Of a stretch of 64,000 bases of DNA, positions 24,650 through 33,336 are shown in pieces (the stretch's first letter is position 1; every line of letters starts with the position of its first letter). The position numbers and the translations under genes were made by a program. The stretch covers positions 149,745 to 213,744 of the forward strand of contig MGRM01000009.1 in the NCBI GenBank assembly GCA_001798185.1, in the 5' to 3' direction. The notes below the pieces were generated by a model, which saw only the letters and a program-made list of their open reading frames with translations, did no database searches and had not been told where the DNA came from. Source of the DNA: Deltaproteobacteria bacterium RIFCSPHIGHO2_02_FULL_44_16. GTDB lineage: Bacteria; UBA10199; 2-02-FULL-44-16.

Positions 24650-26698
24650 ATGGTGAAACTTTTTTCATCTCCATTTCTTTTCTCTCTCATTATTTTATTC
24701 ATGTGTAGTGCCTGTTCCCATGAAGAAGGTGACGCACCTCTTACGAGCAATTCAAATACTCCGGCTGTCGTCAGTGATGAACCAAAAGAGGAACCACAGT
24801 TAACTCCACAGCTTCAGTCTCCTGCTCAAGAAGAACCTCCTATCATGGAACAAGCACTTCCGTCAGTGCAGGCACCAGTTCAAGATCTGAACCAACTCGC
24901 AGTTCAAACACCGATTGATCAGAATCAGACACAACCACCAATAGAACTCCCTGCACCTGCACCTGCACCTGCACCTGCACCTGCACCTGCACCTGCACCT
25001 GCGGTCACGCGAACCACTCCCGTGGATAATGCAAGCGGAATTAGCACAAAGGCCCAACTTTTTGTGAATTTCAGTGAAGCCATGGATGCTTCTTCTCTCA
25101 CCAATGCAACTTTTGTGGTGATCGATGATCTCGGAAACACAGTCCCTGGCCAAATCGTCTATGACGACTATACAGGATGGGACTTAAACCAATATCATAC
25201 TCTCGAGTTTACCCCCAACGCGGAACTGCTTTATGGAAAACGCTATACCGCCACGATCAGAAACCAAGCAACAAATGTTGCAGACATTCCTCTTGCTGAT
25301 AATGTTTCATGGTCATTTACGGCGGCACCGGCACCGGCCTTTCAAGGACCGCGTCAGATAATAAGTAATTTGGCAGATGTAGCGCTTACTCTTGCTCTTG
25401 ACCGAGGAGGAAGCATCTATATCGGTGGCTATACGCATGGCGTTCTCCCGTTTCAACAGAGTCCTGGAGTTCGCACAGGGACAGAAGTCGACTCCGATCC
25501 TTTCTTTACGAAATTTGATCCCAGCGGAAGAGCACTATGGACAACACAAATTCGAACCGCAGGAAACAACGATCGCATCACCGATATTGCGTTAGATACG
25601 CAGCGCAATATTTACGTTGTGGGAACACAGCAAAGTACCACCAATCGGCTTGAAGGTTTTGTCTGGAAATACAGTCCCGATGGTCGAACTCGTCTTAACT
25701 CCTATACCATCTCTTCACCTGATGATGACCAAGTAAAGGCAATTGCAATCGACCCGGTAAATCATTTTGTCTATGTGGTTGGACATTCAGCAAATATGGT
25801 ATCAGATACAACTCGATTTTCTCCGTCAAACCTTGGAGGACTTGAGGATATTTTTCTTTATAAGTTCGATGAAAATTTAAATGTGGTCGTGGGGCACATG
25901 ATTGCATCCATTGATGTTAATCCAACTGTGTTTCAGTTCAATCCCACACCACGCAACTACCTTCGCAAGGATTTTGTCAATGATGTTGCCGTTGACAGCA
26001 CAGGACAAGTACATCTTGTCGGATCTACAACCGGCGTGCTTGGCGCCATAGGAACAATCAGCAGTAATTTAGGAGCAGAAGATAGCTTCTGGATTTCGTT
26101 TCGTAATAGCGGAAGCAACAATCAATTTTTAACCCGCGCGGTGGCTCGTCAATTTGGAGGCGTTGGTTCAGATATAGCCACAGGTATTGGCTTTGATGCA
26201 AACGGAGATATCTACATCAGTGGTTCCACAAACGGAGCTTTGGGAAATATTCCCGCCCAAGGACAAAATGATCTTTTTGCCGTCAAATATAATCGCGCTG
26301 GTACACTTCAATGGATGCAAAAACATGGATCCAGTTCATATGATCACGGGAACGCCATTGTGGTCGATCCGACAGGAGATAATTATATATGTGGTGTAAC
26401 CGGAGGCGCACTCTCTGCTCCTCAAGCGCGGGGAACCTCTGATGGCGTTGTTTTCAAGTTTGACGCAAACGGAAGCTTCACTCTTCCTGGCGGAAGAGTA
26501 TGGAGTCGACAAACTGAACTCAGCACCGCGACGATGGACGATTTATGGGCTATCGGCATGGACGAGTCAGGCAATATCTATGTCGCTGGAAGTACTGATG
26601 GTCTCCTTCCTGGTGTGATACGACTTGCAAATGCCGTGTCACGAGACATTACTCTTTTCAAGCTCGATCCGAATGGGAATCTGATGCGTTTTCCCTAA
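24650..26698 (+). CDS. Lipoprotein with Ig-like domain and SBBP-type beta-propeller
   Basis: About 682 residues. The start at 24650 gives MVKLFSSPFLFSLIILFMCSAC, a signal peptide ending in a probable lipobox Cys; the TTG at 24620 is not needed. A Pro/Glu/Gln-rich linker with an (AP)n tract (about residues 105-120) leads to a bacterial Ig-like domain (Big_5 type: 'TPVDNASGISTKAQLFVNFSEAMD'). The rest has repeated 'GGSIYIGGYTHG', 'QRNIYVVGTQQS', 'GDIYISGSTNGALG' and 'GNIYVAGSTDGLL' units of SBBP/YVTN-like propellers. Likely a surface-exposed lipoprotein; ligand unknown. Confidence 0.85.
   Translation: MVKLFSSPFLFSLIILFMCSACSHEEGDAPLTSNSNTPAVVSDEPKEEPQLTPQLQSPAQEEPPIMEQALPSVQAPVQDLNQLAVQTPIDQNQTQPPIELPAPAPAPAPAPAPAPAPAVTRTTPVDNASGISTKAQLFVNFSEAMDASSLTNATFVVIDDLGNTVPGQIVYDDYTGWDLNQYHTLEFTPNAELLYGKRYTATIRNQATNVADIPLADNVSWSFTAAPAPAFQGPRQIISNLADVALTLALDRGGSIYIGGYTHGVLPFQQSPGVRTGTEVDSDPFFTKFDPSGRALWTTQIRTAGNNDRITDIALDTQRNIYVVGTQQSTTNRLEGFVWKYSPDGRTRLNSYTISSPDDDQVKAIAIDPVNHFVYVVGHSANMVSDTTRFSPSNLGGLEDIFLYKFDENLNVVVGHMIASIDVNPTVFQFNPTPRNYLRKDFVNDVAVDSTGQVHLVGSTTGVLGAIGTISSNLGAEDSFWISFRNSGSNNQFLTRAVARQFGGVGSDIATGIGFDANGDIYISGSTNGALGNIPAQGQNDLFAVKYNRAGTLQWMQKHGSSSYDHGNAIVVDPTGDNYICGVTGGALSAPQARGTSDGVVFKFDANGSFTLPGGRVWSRQTELSTATMDDLWAIGMDESGNIYVAGSTDGLLPGVIRLANAVSRDITLFKLDPNGNLMRFP
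24949..25003 (+). repeat. In-frame hexanucleotide tandem repeat (GCACCT)n
   Basis: About nine copies of GCACCT/CCTGCA encode the Pro-Ala linker of the propeller lipoprotein. Because the unit is 6 bases, copy-number slippage changes linker length without shifting the frame. Confidence 0.9.
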
Positions 26699-26699
26699 G

Positions 26700-26790
26700 A
26701 AAAATTTCAGCGAGCATACAGCGCACACTTCCACCACCTATCTTTTTAATCGTCGTAAGATCGGGAGCCAAAATTTTTCCATGAGCTTCG
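26700..26790 (-). pseudogene. 3' remnant of a ctlX-like gene
   Basis: Encodes 'AHGKILAPDLTTIKKIGGG' then 'SVRCMLAEIF', nearly the same as the C-terminus of the complete gene at 28996-29910 ('THGKILAPDITTIETIGGG'). No upstream part of the gene remains. The two copies lie on either side of the 26915-28876 surface protein. Confidence 0.85.
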
Positions 26791-26914
26791 CGCGATTTTG
26801 GAGCAGCGTGGGATCCACGAACGTGGGAGATTTTTCGACGTTGTACACCTGCCACAGCCGAAGGAAACCAAATCTGGGACAGACAATTGTAGAGTCTCTT
26901 TTAAACAACATGCA

Positions 26915-28876
26915 TTAAACCGAAAAATTTCTTTTCCTTCGAAGAACGAATAAAAAAAGTGGAACGAGAACGAAAAGTAGTCCCATGAGCGATCTCTTCT
27001 TCTGAAAGAAAAGCGCATCAGGATTCAAACTACAACCTGCACCGGAAACAAAACCCTGGTTCAAAAGATTTCCCTGATCCATCTCCTGGGCACGAGAGTT
27101 GTCCGCATCCATGGTATCTGGTGCTGCTGGCGGTGGTGAAGGGAGAGATGCTGCTCCAGGTGGAGCAGGTGGTAAAGGAGATGTGCCTGATCCTGCAGGT
27201 GGAGCCGGTGGAGTTGGTGAAGGTGCTGGTGTTGAACCAGGTGATCCAGATGTGCTTCGTGGTAAATTGATATCTCGCATACGTGCAAAGGGATCAATTT
27301 CTCCAAGACCCGGAGTTACAGGGCTAGAAGAAGGAGTACCCGGGGGAAGTTGAACCTGTGGTTCATTTCGACAGTTGCCACTACAGCCATCCCCATCATT
27401 ACGATTTCCGTCATCGCATTCTTCAGGTGCTCGAATGACACCGTTCCCACACTCGAATTGCAGTACAATTGTTGCCGTTGTCGCAGCTGGAGTAAAAGGA
27501 ATTACTTGAGTCAGTTCTTGACACTCATTTGAGCAGGAATCGCTCTCACTGTGATTTTGATCGTCGCACATTTCTGTTGGTTGAACAACACCATCGCCGC
27601 AGCTGTGTTCAAACGCTCCCATATCAAGACGGCCGACTTCTCGAGGAAACTGAATTCCTCGCTGATCATACGTGATCACTTCTGAAAGTGTCAGTTGTCC
27701 ACTTCCGTCGAGTCGAATGGCAAGAGCTAAACTTCGACTGCCAGCATTGCGAGCAGGACTGTTCGCTCGCAGAGCAACTGTGATTTGCGAAATGCCGCCC
27801 GGAACGGCATTTGAGACTAGCCCTGAATTATTGGCTGGAAGCATGAGACCAGGGGCTGCCACTCCTTTGATATCTGATCCTGGGGGAATGGGATCGCAGG
27901 AGGTTATATTTCCAATAAGATTATTTCCCCGTGAAAGAAAACTTGAACTTGGAATATTACAATCCGGATCTCTACGTGAAATATTGGCTGCAATGATGGT
28001 ATTATAAATCCAGGTGAGAGGCGGAGACAAACGTGGGTCTCGTTGAAGCGGTTGATAAATACCTCCTGCTTCGCCAAACGTAGCAGCATGGTTGAACGCA
28101 ATCGTACTGCTTGAAATTGCGAGTAATCCTTCATTATAAATTCCAGCACCACTTCCGTTGTTGATAACGTTTTCAGCAATCGTACTGTTATTGATAAGAA
28201 CTGTTCCCTGTTCATTATAAATACCAGCCCCGTGAAAACCACCAAAATTTTCATTTCTCCAAATGGAACTATTATCAATCGTCATCGTACCCCGATTGTA
28301 AAGAGCTGAGACGACAATGCCTCCAGTCACAACACTGTTTCGGAGCGTCAATTCACCATCATTGGCGATGAGATTGGCACGAACATTGATATCAACTGGA
28401 TCTTGTCGTTCTCCACGAATCGTCACTCCTTCAAGAGAGAGTCGTCCTCCTTGGTGAATCTGAAAGATTCGATGATCACGCATATTCCATGGACGGCGAA
28501 TGACGGTCAATGCAGAACCATGACCACGAATCACAACGGGATTCGAACCAAAAACATCCAAGTCGCCGATATTGCCATTTTGTACATCGTCGGCTTCTTG
28601 CCCATCGTTTTGAAGGTCATAAACACCCTGAACGAGTTGAATCACGGTCGTTGTACGAGATGTGATTGTACGACCATGTTGAAGCGCTGCACGCAACGTA
28701 CATTGTCCACCGGCCTGGGCGCTTGAGCAAATACGATCAGTATTGCTTCTGTCATTCCCATCAAGCGTTGTGTTTACCGTAATCACACTTTGAGCTTCTC
28801 CCTGTTGGGAGAGAAGAAAAGAGAAGAGCATCACAAAAACAACACTTCCTGAAACAATGATTTTTTGTCGAACCAT
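26915..28876 (-). CDS. CSLREA-type beta-helix surface protein with DUF4215 repeats (paralogue)
   Basis: A 653-residue paralogue of the 22155-24254 gene. Signal peptide 'MVRQKIIVSGSVVFVMLF...GEAQS'. 'CTLRAALQHGR' is the CSLREA-like motif, followed by a beta-helix ('LYNRGTMTIDNSSI', 'GAGIYNEQGTVLINNSTIAEN'). Two DUF4215 units ('CGDGVVQPTEMCDDQN', 'CGNGVIRAPEECDDGN'), a long Pro/Ser linker, then 'GAGCSLNP', a hydrophobic span and 'RRKRNFSV' as a MYXO-CTERM-like tail. Probable cell-surface protein. Confidence 0.87.
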   Translation of the reverse strand: MVRQKIIVSGSVVFVMLFSFLLSQQGEAQSVITVNTTLDGNDRSNTDRICSSAQAGGQCTLRAALQHGRTITSRTTTVIQLVQGVYDLQNDGQEADDVQNGNIGDLDVFGSNPVVIRGHGSALTVIRRPWNMRDHRIFQIHQGGRLSLEGVTIRGERQDPVDINVRANLIANDGELTLRNSVVTGGIVVSALYNRGTMTIDNSSIWRNENFGGFHGAGIYNEQGTVLINNSTIAENVINNGSGAGIYNEGLLAISSSTIAFNHAATFGEAGGIYQPLQRDPRLSPPLTWIYNTIIAANISRRDPDCNIPSSSFLSRGNNLIGNITSCDPIPPGSDIKGVAAPGLMLPANNSGLVSNAVPGGISQITVALRANSPARNAGSRSLALAIRLDGSGQLTLSEVITYDQRGIQFPREVGRLDMGAFEHSCGDGVVQPTEMCDDQNHSESDSCSNECQELTQVIPFTPAATTATIVLQFECGNGVIRAPEECDDGNRNDGDGCSGNCRNEPQVQLPPGTPSSSPVTPGLGEIDPFARMRDINLPRSTSGSPGSTPAPSPTPPAPPAGSGTSPLPPAPPGAASLPSPPPAAPDTMDADNSRAQEMDQGNLLNQGFVSGAGCSLNPDALFFQKKRSLMGLLFVLVPLFLFVLRRKRNFSV

Positions 28877-28995
28877 TATGAAACTCCTTCAAACAAAGAG
28901 AGTTGCAAAAATGGCACCAAATAAAAAATCCTATAACCATTTGAATTTTCAGTGTTTATTAAAGATCGTGACAAAATAAACGGTGACTCTACTCC

Positions 28996-29910
28996 TCAAT
29001 TTTGTGCACAAAAAATTTCAGCAAGCATGCAGCGAACACTCCCGCCCCCGATTGTTTCAATCGTCGTAATATCGGGAGCGAGAATTTTTCCATGAGTTTC
29101 AAGTTTCGCCAAAAGTGTTTTGTTTAATGATTGTTTGGCTATCTGCGACATCGCAATAAAAACTTCTCCCTGTGAGTTTTCCAATTCAAGCATGTTGCCC
29201 GCAAAGTTTTCAAGATGTACAAAGGAGAGGTCGAAGACCTCATGAGCACTTGATTCAAGCGCTTGTCTCACTTTTTTTCTCTCAGCTTCATGCGGAATCG
29301 ATTCGAAGCAAACCGCAGCCCACTTCGTTCCAATGGCCATCATGACGTTCGTATGATAAATACTTTTTCCGGATCGATCGACGGCATCAAAAATAATCGG
29401 CTGATATCCAATCTCTGTTGCAAATTGTTTCACGAGTTCTGCGTCTGTTCGTGGAGAGAGCGAAGCAAAAACTTGTCGGCCACTATGATCGAACACCATG
29501 CTTCCGGTCCCTTCTAAAAATTTATTTTGATTTTCAAAATGGGTGTAATCGATGATGCGATCAACTGCATAATGTTTTTGCAATATTTCGACAATCATCA
29601 CTCGTCGTTCTGCACGCCGATTTGGTGTCAGCATCGGAAAAAGTGCGATCCAGTTTTCACCGGTGGCAATCCAGTTATTCGGAAAAATCGCATCCGGTTT
29701 TTCAGGATAAAGCGTATCGTCAAAGACCAAAACTTTTATCTGATGTTGCTGAAGCAGTTTTGCGAATTGTTGAAATTCGATGTCGACTTGTTTTTGAATT
29801 TTATCGAATGAATCTTTTGATCGTTGCTGAAAGACGTTTGAGAGCGCCGTCTCTTCATTGAAACCAAACGCCTTCGGTCGAATCATGAGAACAGTGTTTG
29901 CTGAGGTCAT
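28996..29910 (-). CDS. ctlX: CtlX-like citrulline/arginine hydrolase (guanidino-group modifying fold)
   Basis: A 304-residue member of the amidinotransferase/arginine-deiminase fold, closest by motif to CtlX (citrulline utilisation hydrolase). Motifs: 'ANTVLMIRPKAFGFNEET', 'PDAIFPNNW', 'FLEGTGSMVFD', 'SIYHTNVMMAIG' (catalytic His) and 'GGGSVRCMLAEIF' (catalytic Cys). It is the last gene of a four-gene operon and overlaps the methyltransferase gene by four bases. Substrate is inferred from family only. Confidence 0.88.
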   Translation of the reverse strand: MTSANTVLMIRPKAFGFNEETALSNVFQQRSKDSFDKIQKQVDIEFQQFAKLLQQHQIKVLVFDDTLYPEKPDAIFPNNWIATGENWIALFPMLTPNRRAERRVMIVEILQKHYAVDRIIDYTHFENQNKFLEGTGSMVFDHSGRQVFASLSPRTDAELVKQFATEIGYQPIIFDAVDRSGKSIYHTNVMMAIGTKWAAVCFESIPHEAERKKVRQALESSAHEVFDLSFVHLENFAGNMLELENSQGEVFIAMSQIAKQSLNKTLLAKLETHGKILAPDITTIETIGGGSVRCMLAEIFCAQN

Positions 29911-30800
29911 AAATATCCTTTTACCAAAGCTGTTTTATCATCTGCAGAATACCAAATTTTATATTCGTGAAAATAATGTTTTACTAGTCGAATAAACTCA
30001 TTCTCAGTATAGCGATACGATACAGCCGTAATAACAGTATCTCCCTTTTGTATCGGAAGATGATTGATCATTTTTTTAATCACAAATCGTATTTCGACTC
30101 TTTGTTTGCTAAAAATAGGAGTGAAAATCACCTGGTCCTCGCCCAATCCAAGATGACGCAAAGGACCAAATGTAAATGTCTGCATAGCGGGTCCTCTGTA
30201 TGCCTCAATAATTTTTTCTGGGGGGTTATTGATCGAAATCATCTCACTGGCAAAAATGACAAAGCTGTTTTTGGTTCCAGACAATTTCGTTAAAAGATTA
30301 AGGATTGTCTTGGATGGAAAATTCATAAATGTTAACCCGATAAGTGTATAGACCGGACGAGTATAAGCATCTGTTGGGATTTTTTGATGGGCAATTTCAA
30401 ACAGAGAATGAATTGGGGTGACCCTTTCACAATAAGGAAACATTTCATGTTCAGCAATGCTCAGATATTTCAAACTGACATCGACCGGATAATAAAAGAC
30501 ATTCTGGCCACGTTTTTTTAAAAATTTCGCCATCGGTAATGATTTGTCGGGATACCCTGGTCCCAAATCAATAAGACTTACTTCTGTTTTTTGATTGGGG
30601 AAAAGTTCTTCCAGATGATTCTCGATCAAACCTACGGTATCGTTGTGGAATGTTTGTGAATAATTCTGATCCTGCATGACCTGAAGATAATCAGCAGATT
30701 GTTTTTCATCCAGATAAAGCAAATGGGGTTCCGTAAGTTCCCATGTCATTGGAGCAACTTTTTTTAAAAAACGCTTCGTTTCTTCAAAACAATGATTCAT
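29907..30800 (-). CDS. EgtD-like histidine-type SAM methyltransferase
   Basis: A 297-residue Methyltransf_33/EgtD-type protein. The SAM motif is 'EVSLIDLGPGYPDKSL' and the fold continues with 'FYYPVDVSLKYLSIAE'. The C-terminal part 'GDTVITAVSYRYTENEFIRLVKHY' and 'IWYSADDKTALVKGYL' matches the substrate lobe of EgtD relatives. EgtD trimethylates histidine for ergothioneine, but no EgtB is present, so another amino-acid-like substrate is possible. It overlaps both neighbours by four bases. Confidence 0.82.
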   Translation of the reverse strand: MNHCFEETKRFLKKVAPMTWELTEPHLLYLDEKQSADYLQVMQDQNYSQTFHNDTVGLIENHLEELFPNQKTEVSLIDLGPGYPDKSLPMAKFLKKRGQNVFYYPVDVSLKYLSIAEHEMFPYCERVTPIHSLFEIAHQKIPTDAYTRPVYTLIGLTFMNFPSKTILNLLTKLSGTKNSFVIFASEMISINNPPEKIIEAYRGPAMQTFTFGPLRHLGLGEDQVIFTPIFSKQRVEIRFVIKKMINHLPIQKGDTVITAVSYRYTENEFIRLVKHYFHEYKIWYSADDKTALVKGYL

Positions 30801-31195
30801 ACCTTTTCTGTAATAATACAGCCTCGGTTATAGCTGATCGTGACATCAAACTGTCTGAAAAAATCCAAACCGATAAGGGCATCAATGCCCCATTCTTTTT
30901 CAAATCGAGAAGCGAAGACTTGAAAGTTCTTGATCTCATGTCCACAGATTTCAATGGAAGGGAGAACAATTTTTCCATACTTTTGTGTTTGTAAACCCGG
31001 CTTGATTCGAATTTCTTTATTGGAGGATTCGATAAAATTGGCATATTCAAGAAACTCATCAGAAAATTCGGTGCGTGGAGCGCCGGTATCGATAACTCCG
31101 TCCAGAGCCCGTTTGATGCCAGAGCGATCAAAAACATAGAACTCTATGTGGATGTGATGTTTCTTTGTATTAAATGTAGTGATCGTGCTCGGCAT
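30797..31195 (-). CDS. Retropepsin-like aspartic protease
   Basis: A 132-residue clan AA aspartyl protease: 'LDGVIDTGAPRTEFSDEFL' has the catalytic DTGA, and 'WGIDALIGLDFFRQFDVTISY' is the second conserved strand. It would work as a homodimer. There is no signal peptide, so it is cytoplasmic. It overlaps the methyltransferase start by four bases and the upstream small gene by 26. A 117-residue ORF in another frame over the same bases is a shadow. Confidence 0.85.
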   Translation of the reverse strand: MPSTITTFNTKKHHIHIEFYVFDRSGIKRALDGVIDTGAPRTEFSDEFLEYANFIESSNKEIRIKPGLQTQKYGKIVLPSIEICGHEIKNFQVFASRFEKEWGIDALIGLDFFRQFDVTISYNRGCIITEKV

Positions 31196-31409
31196 GGCTT
31201 CTGAAACCCATAAAGGTCGATTCTCCTGTGTAACGAAAGGCAGTTGGCGTTGAAAGTGCCGGCTTTTGGTAAATTTCTTTTTTTGATGCGGAATGTTTTA
31301 CAACCACACCGGAAAGAAGATGTCCTGAATCATCAGTATCAAAATCGGTAATTAAAAGCCATTCATCGGGGAATTGTTGTTTCATCTCTTCCCACGTCAT
31401 TTTCTGCAT
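31170..31409 (-). CDS. Hypothetical 79-residue protein upstream of the retropepsin-like gene
   Basis: Begins MQKMTWEEMKQQFPDEWLLITDFDTDD. The 'W..M...FPDEWLLI' pattern resembles small proteins that commonly precede retropepsin-like genes, especially in cyanobacteria. A strong GAGGAGG site supports the start. It overlaps the protease by 26 bases, so the two are coupled. Function unknown; a substrate or inhibitor of the protease is one inference. Confidence 0.78.
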   Translation of the reverse strand: MQKMTWEEMKQQFPDEWLLITDFDTDDSGHLLSGVVVKHSASKKEIYQKPALSTPTAFRYTGESTFMGFRSHAEHDHYI

Positions 31410-31561
31410 GCGCCCTCCTCTTTTGATGTTCCAACCTTATCACTTCTCTACACATTCAACGAACAAAAATTTCATATTCATGGTCATTGCACCACAAAAT
31501 TAAAATACCGATCCGGAAAGGGAGAGAAGTCTGTTTTTCATCGCATCACTCGTTACTGTTC

Positions 31562-32959
31562 CTAAAACCAATTTCGTCGAAAATCATGAAACATTTTATC
31601 CCAATGCTCACTTAAGGTTTTCGGCGGACGTTTTGGAGGATCGGGGAAATAACGTTCGCCACGAAACCAAGCGGGTCGCTCCAAACATCCGTTGGTTTTC
31701 CACCGTTCTTCTTTTGTCATAGAGGTACAGCCGAGATAAAACCGGGCATAGTATCGGAGTTCTCGATAGCTTTGTTGTGTAAACTCCGTCGCTATATCTG
31801 GAGGCTCTGGAAGATCTGCCAACATCTGAAGCTGTTCTCTTGCATCCTCAACTCCGCCTTCAAGCCAAGTTCGATAGAGTTCTCGAATATCTTCTTGACC
31901 GACATTGTAATCTTTTTCCAGTGCCCGCTTTATACGAGTAGCGTGAATGCGCGCTCGAACATACGGAGGAAGAGCTGAGAAATTTTTTATTTCATACCAC
32001 TCTATATTCTCTCGCTGATCTCCTTTTTCCAGCATGTAAAGATACGCGCTCGCGAGTTCGATTTCAGCCGACGTTGCTGAGGCAATGCCTTCTTGCGTTT
32101 GTTCAAATCCAGAAAGTGTGGTCCGAACAACAAGAGGATACGTATGCGTTCGAAAGTGTTCGGCAGCAATATCGATATACTCTGTCTGACAAAATGCTGT
32201 TGCAGAACCACCATGTCCACACCACGAACCAACTGGAGTTCTCATTTGCATTGCCAATAATTGCAACGCTTTCTCGCGATCTGGTTCCATTCTCAGATAA
32301 GCACGTGTTGCACGCTCTCGAATGTGATTGTTGATGCCATTTCGCGCGAGATCTAAAAAAGTGGGAAGTACTTCTGGACGGTGACGAAAGAGGGGTGAGT
32401 GAAGCGCATCGATTGCCGTAGCAACGTGTCGCCAATCTTTCTCTCTGGTCATCGCCAACAGAGTTTGTGCAACGAGTTCAATCGCTTGAGGAGGAAACCC
32501 ATCACCCCAATCCGTGTGCCCAGCAATTGCATACTGAATATCTAAATCACGTCCTTTTTTGAGTACATCGACAAAGAGACGATTGCGCTCTTCTCGAAGA
32601 GAGGGAGGAAGAGCCGTTGCTGAAGCCAAAGCATAAAGAGCATCCTGTTTTGCTTGTACTGACGCACGAGAATTTCTCACTATTCGAATATAATCACCTA
32701 CAGCTTTTTGCGTCAGTCGATCGAGGTCAGCCATTTTCGTCCGCGAAATGGGCAAGCCGATTTTCCGCACGTCACTATCGTGAACACATGCGTACCGAGT
32801 AAGCTGTGGTGTTGAAACCACATAATGATCAACACGATTCCATCCTTCTTGCGATAGAGGATTGTTTTGACAGGGTTCAAAAAATTCTTGTGTGGACTTT
32901 GCAACACACACGGCTATGCGCGGAGAAACGTGGACAGGATTACATCGAGAAGAAACCAT
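31562..32959 (-). CDS. Hypothetical helical-repeat protein
   Basis: 465 residues, mostly alpha-helical, with ARM/HEAT-like spacing ('QAKQDALYALASATALPPSLREERNR', 'RHVATAIDALHSPLFRHRPEV', 'HIRERATRAYLRMEPDREKALQLL'). No signal peptide or named family was recognised. The start ATG at 32959 lacks a strong ribosome-binding site. It is monocistronic, divergent from the tRNA-Arg locus. The function is unknown. Confidence 0.75.
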   Translation of the reverse strand: MVSSRCNPVHVSPRIAVCVAKSTQEFFEPCQNNPLSQEGWNRVDHYVVSTPQLTRYACVHDSDVRKIGLPISRTKMADLDRLTQKAVGDYIRIVRNSRASVQAKQDALYALASATALPPSLREERNRLFVDVLKKGRDLDIQYAIAGHTDWGDGFPPQAIELVAQTLLAMTREKDWRHVATAIDALHSPLFRHRPEVLPTFLDLARNGINNHIRERATRAYLRMEPDREKALQLLAMQMRTPVGSWCGHGGSATAFCQTEYIDIAAEHFRTHTYPLVVRTTLSGFEQTQEGIASATSAEIELASAYLYMLEKGDQRENIEWYEIKNFSALPPYVRARIHATRIKRALEKDYNVGQEDIRELYRTWLEGGVEDAREQLQMLADLPEPPDIATEFTQQSYRELRYYARFYLGCTSMTKEERWKTNGCLERPAWFRGERYFPDPPKRPPKTLSEHWDKMFHDFRRNWF

Positions 32960-33020
32960 AAAAAAACTTCTTAATCTATGGATGTATTTATATCAACATA
33001 CTCTATTTGACTACGGCATG

Positions 33021-33149
33021 TGCACCCTGCAGGATTTGAACCTGCGGCTACCTGCTCCGGAGGCAGGTACACTATCTGACTCCGCAAATCCTTCGGATTT
33101 GCTGCGCGGATTGGCAAAGCCAATCCTTGCTCCACTGAGCTCTGTGCCC
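33021..33149 (-). pseudogene. tRNA-Arg-like unit L (CCG) with D-loop double hairpin
   Basis: Anticodon arm CCTGC-CTCCGGA-GCAGG (CCG, Arg) and T-arm GCAGG-TTCAAAT-CCTGC are intact; the 3' acceptor strand is AGGGTGC. Its own 5' acceptor is missing, because the D-arm GAGCTCAG starts directly after the 3' end of unit R. The D-stem has one mismatch and the D-loop holds a 56-nt insert (33075-33130). It is unlikely to be a functional tRNA by itself. Confidence 0.75.
33075..33130 (-). repeat. 56-nt double-hairpin insert in the D-loop of unit L
   Basis: Minus-strand hairpins GGATTGGC-TTT-GCCAATCC and GCAAATCC-GAA-GGATTTGC. It differs from the copy at 33198-33253 at about three positions. Confidence 0.85.
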
Positions 33150-33272
33150 CTGGTAGGAATCGAACCTACGCAGCTAGCTCCGGAGGCTAGTACTCTATTT
33201 GACTTCGCACATCCTTCGGATTTGCTGCGCGGATTGGCAAAGCCAATCCTTGCTCCACTGAGCTAAGGGTGT
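33145..33272 (-). pseudogene. tRNA-Arg-like unit R (CCG) with D-loop double hairpin
   Basis: Anticodon arm CTAGC-CTCCGGA-GCTAG and T-arm GTAGG-TTCGATT-CCTAC are intact. The 5' acceptor ACACCCT does not pair with its own 3' strand CAGGGGC but pairs at 6 of 7 positions with unit L's AGGGTGC. A 56-nt insert (33198-33253) lies in the D-loop after AGTGGA. Confidence 0.75.
33198..33253 (-). repeat. 56-nt double-hairpin insert in the D-loop of unit R
   Basis: Same two hairpins as 33075-33130, with one mismatch in the second stem (GGATGTGC). No target duplication is evident. Confidence 0.85.
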
Positions 33273-33336
33273 ATCTTCACTGTCCATATCAAACACTTTA
33301 CTTGAGGCAAATAAAGAATGTAGAAACCGCCGTATT

